Positions 6,651 to 7,630 of a DNA stretch of 7,630 bases are shown piece after piece (within the stretch, counting starts at the first letter, position 1; the number at the start of each line of letters is the position of its first letter). The translations under genes were made by a program, and so were the position numbers. The notes beneath the pieces were generated by a model, which did not search any database, had not been told where the DNA came from, and worked only from the letters and a program-made list of their open reading frames with translations. The stretch is taken from contig JAGWST010000231.1 of assembly GCA_028869325.1 (NCBI GenBank), forward strand, positions 1 to 7,630, given 5' to 3'. Origin of the DNA: a bacterium (lineage in GTDB: Bacteria; Vulcanimicrobiota; Vulcanimicrobiia; Vulcanimicrobiales; SCRA01).

Positions 6651-7514
6651 ATGTCGGAGCTCATCCGCCAGTACCTCGTCTCGGCGATCGTCATTGCCAG
6701 CGCTTGGGCTCCAACGGCCGCAGGGATCTCGCTGATCTACGGCGTCCTGCGCTATCCGAGCTTTGCGCTCGGCGAGTTCATGACGCTAGGCGCCTATCTG
6801 ACGTTGGGATTGAGCGCCGGGCTCGGGCTGCCGCTACCCCTTTCTGCTCTGATCGCGGCGACGGCATCAGGCTTCGTCTCGCTGGCGGTGGATCAGACTG
6901 CGTTCCGCTGTGTACGGCGTGCCGGCATCTTGCCGCCGATCCTGCTCTCGCTGGGGCTGATGCTGATTCTGCAGAACGTGGTCCGAGCGATTTGGGGAAA
7001 TGGCTCGTGGCAGCTGGACGTTCCGCTAGCGAGACCATATCAGCTGCTGGGTTTCACCATCACCCCGTATCAGCTGATCACCATCGCGATATCCTTTGTC
7101 ACGGTTGGAGCCGCCTACGTGGTGCTGCTCCGCACGCGCTTCGGCAAAGCGGTGCGCGCATTGGCAGATAATCCGGATCTCGCCCTGGTCTCCGGCATTC
7201 AGCCGGAGCCCGTCTACGCCGGCGTCACCTTTATGGCCGGCTTCCTATCGGCGGTGGGAGGCGTGATGTTGGGGCTCCAGAGCGTATTGACGCCGCTGAT
7301 GGGTTGGGACAGCTTGCTCCCGGCCTTTGCGATCGCGATCCTCGGCGGCTTGGGGAATCTCATGGGCGCGGGGATTGCCGCGCTGGTGATCGGACTGGCC
7401 GGTGAGTATAGCCTGCTCTTCGTACAATCGTCGTACAAATCTGCCGTGGCGTTCGTCGTGCTCGCGCTGATCCTGGTCATCCGGCCATCAGGCATACTCG
7501 GCGGGCGATCGTAG
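6651..7514 (+). CDS. LivH-type branched-chain amino-acid ABC transporter permease
   Basis: Integral inner-membrane subunit, 287 aa, normal for LivH. About eight hydrophobic segments are visible (near residues 10-32, 37-55, 60-82, 95-112, 138-160, 188-210, 222-245 and 260-277). Family marks include GISLIYGVLRYPSFALGEFM near the N-terminus, the cytoplasmic ATPase-contact loop RTRFGKAVRALADNPDLA (161-178) and GGLGNLMGAGIAALVIGL (232-249), ending in RPSGILG. A GGAGG (6642-6646) lies 4 bases before ATG. It forms the translocation channel with the LivM-type protein that starts 9 bp after its stop. It shares the single operon of the binding protein; substrate specificity resides mainly in that protein. 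Confidence 0.94.
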   Translation: MSELIRQYLVSAIVIASAWAPTAAGISLIYGVLRYPSFALGEFMTLGAYLTLGLSAGLGLPLPLSALIAATASGFVSLAVDQTAFRCVRRAGILPPILLSLGLMLILQNVVRAIWGNGSWQLDVPLARPYQLLGFTITPYQLITIAISFVTVGAAYVVLLRTRFGKAVRALADNPDLALVSGIQPEPVYAGVTFMAGFLSAVGGVMLGLQSVLTPLMGWDSLLPAFAIAILGGLGNLMGAGIAALVIGLAGEYSLLFVQSSYKSAVAFVVLALILVIRPSGILGGRS

Positions 7515-7523
7515 CGTTCCCTG

Positions 7524-7630
7524 ATGATCGATTTTCTCATCGCGATCGTCACCTTCACCGCCATCTACGCGATGGTGAGCTTGGGCTTGAACCTGCAGTG
7601 GGGCCAGGGAGGTCTGGTCAATCTCGGCCA
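7524..7630 (+). CDS. LivM-type ABC transporter permease, 3'-truncated by window edge
   Basis: Only the first 35 codons from ATG 7524 are present, open to the edge of the window. The start encodes MIDFLIAIVTF followed by SLGLNLQWGQGGLVNLG, which matches the highly conserved LivM N-terminal block (usually GLNLQWGYTGLxNFG). In Liv systems this partner of LivH follows it directly, and here the gap is 9 bp. Only a weak ribosome binding site is visible, which fits translational coupling to the upstream permease. The Q-for-Y and V-L-for-xF changes in the block are minor. The identification rests on a short stretch plus gene order. Confidence 0.85.
   Translation, partial: MIDFLIAIVTFTAIYAMVSLGLNLQWGQGGLVNLG

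Overview
This window is a densely packed, single-strand (+) gene block from a high-GC bacterium (roughly 60-65% G+C by eye). It holds six complete genes and two cut by the window edges. Start codons are ATG and GTG, strong AAGGAGG/AGGAGG-type ribosome binding sites are visible, and the intergenic gaps are very short. No rRNA, tRNA, CRISPR array, insertion sequence or clear terminator was seen. The phylum cannot be assigned from the sequence alone. A PucR-type regulator and a Liv-type (branched-chain amino-acid family) ABC importer fit a free-living heterotroph with many catabolic operons.

Layout. Positions 2-847 hold an Old Yellow Enzyme (OYE)/YqjM-like flavin oxidoreductase, cut at its 5' end. 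Next come a bifunctional riboflavin-biosynthesis gene ribBA (864-2096) and, overlapping it by 4 bp (ATGA), a small FMN/flavin reductase of the RutF/HpaC type (2093-2584). After a 57-bp gap lies a PucR-family regulator (2642-4132). After a further 76-bp gap comes an M24-fold hydrolase (4209-5378) whose key residues match creatinase rather than metal-dependent aminopeptidases. It is followed by a Liv-type import system: a Tat-exported substrate-binding protein (5394-6632), a LivH-type permease (6651-7514) and the first 35 codons of a LivM-type permease running off the right edge (7524-7630). The two ATPases (LivG/LivF) would be expected beyond the right edge.

How the genes may work together (inference). 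The importer would bring in a small organic molecule. The creatinase-like enzyme would cleave a C-N bond in a guanidino, ureido or amide-like compound. OYE and flavin reductase would do redox chemistry, the latter probably feeding reduced flavin to a monooxygenase not present here. RibBA would raise flavin supply when the pathway is on, and the PucR protein would sense a pathway compound. The substrate is not identifiable from this window. The main points of interest are the creatinase-like residue signature and the ribBA gene wired by translational coupling into an apparent catabolic operon.
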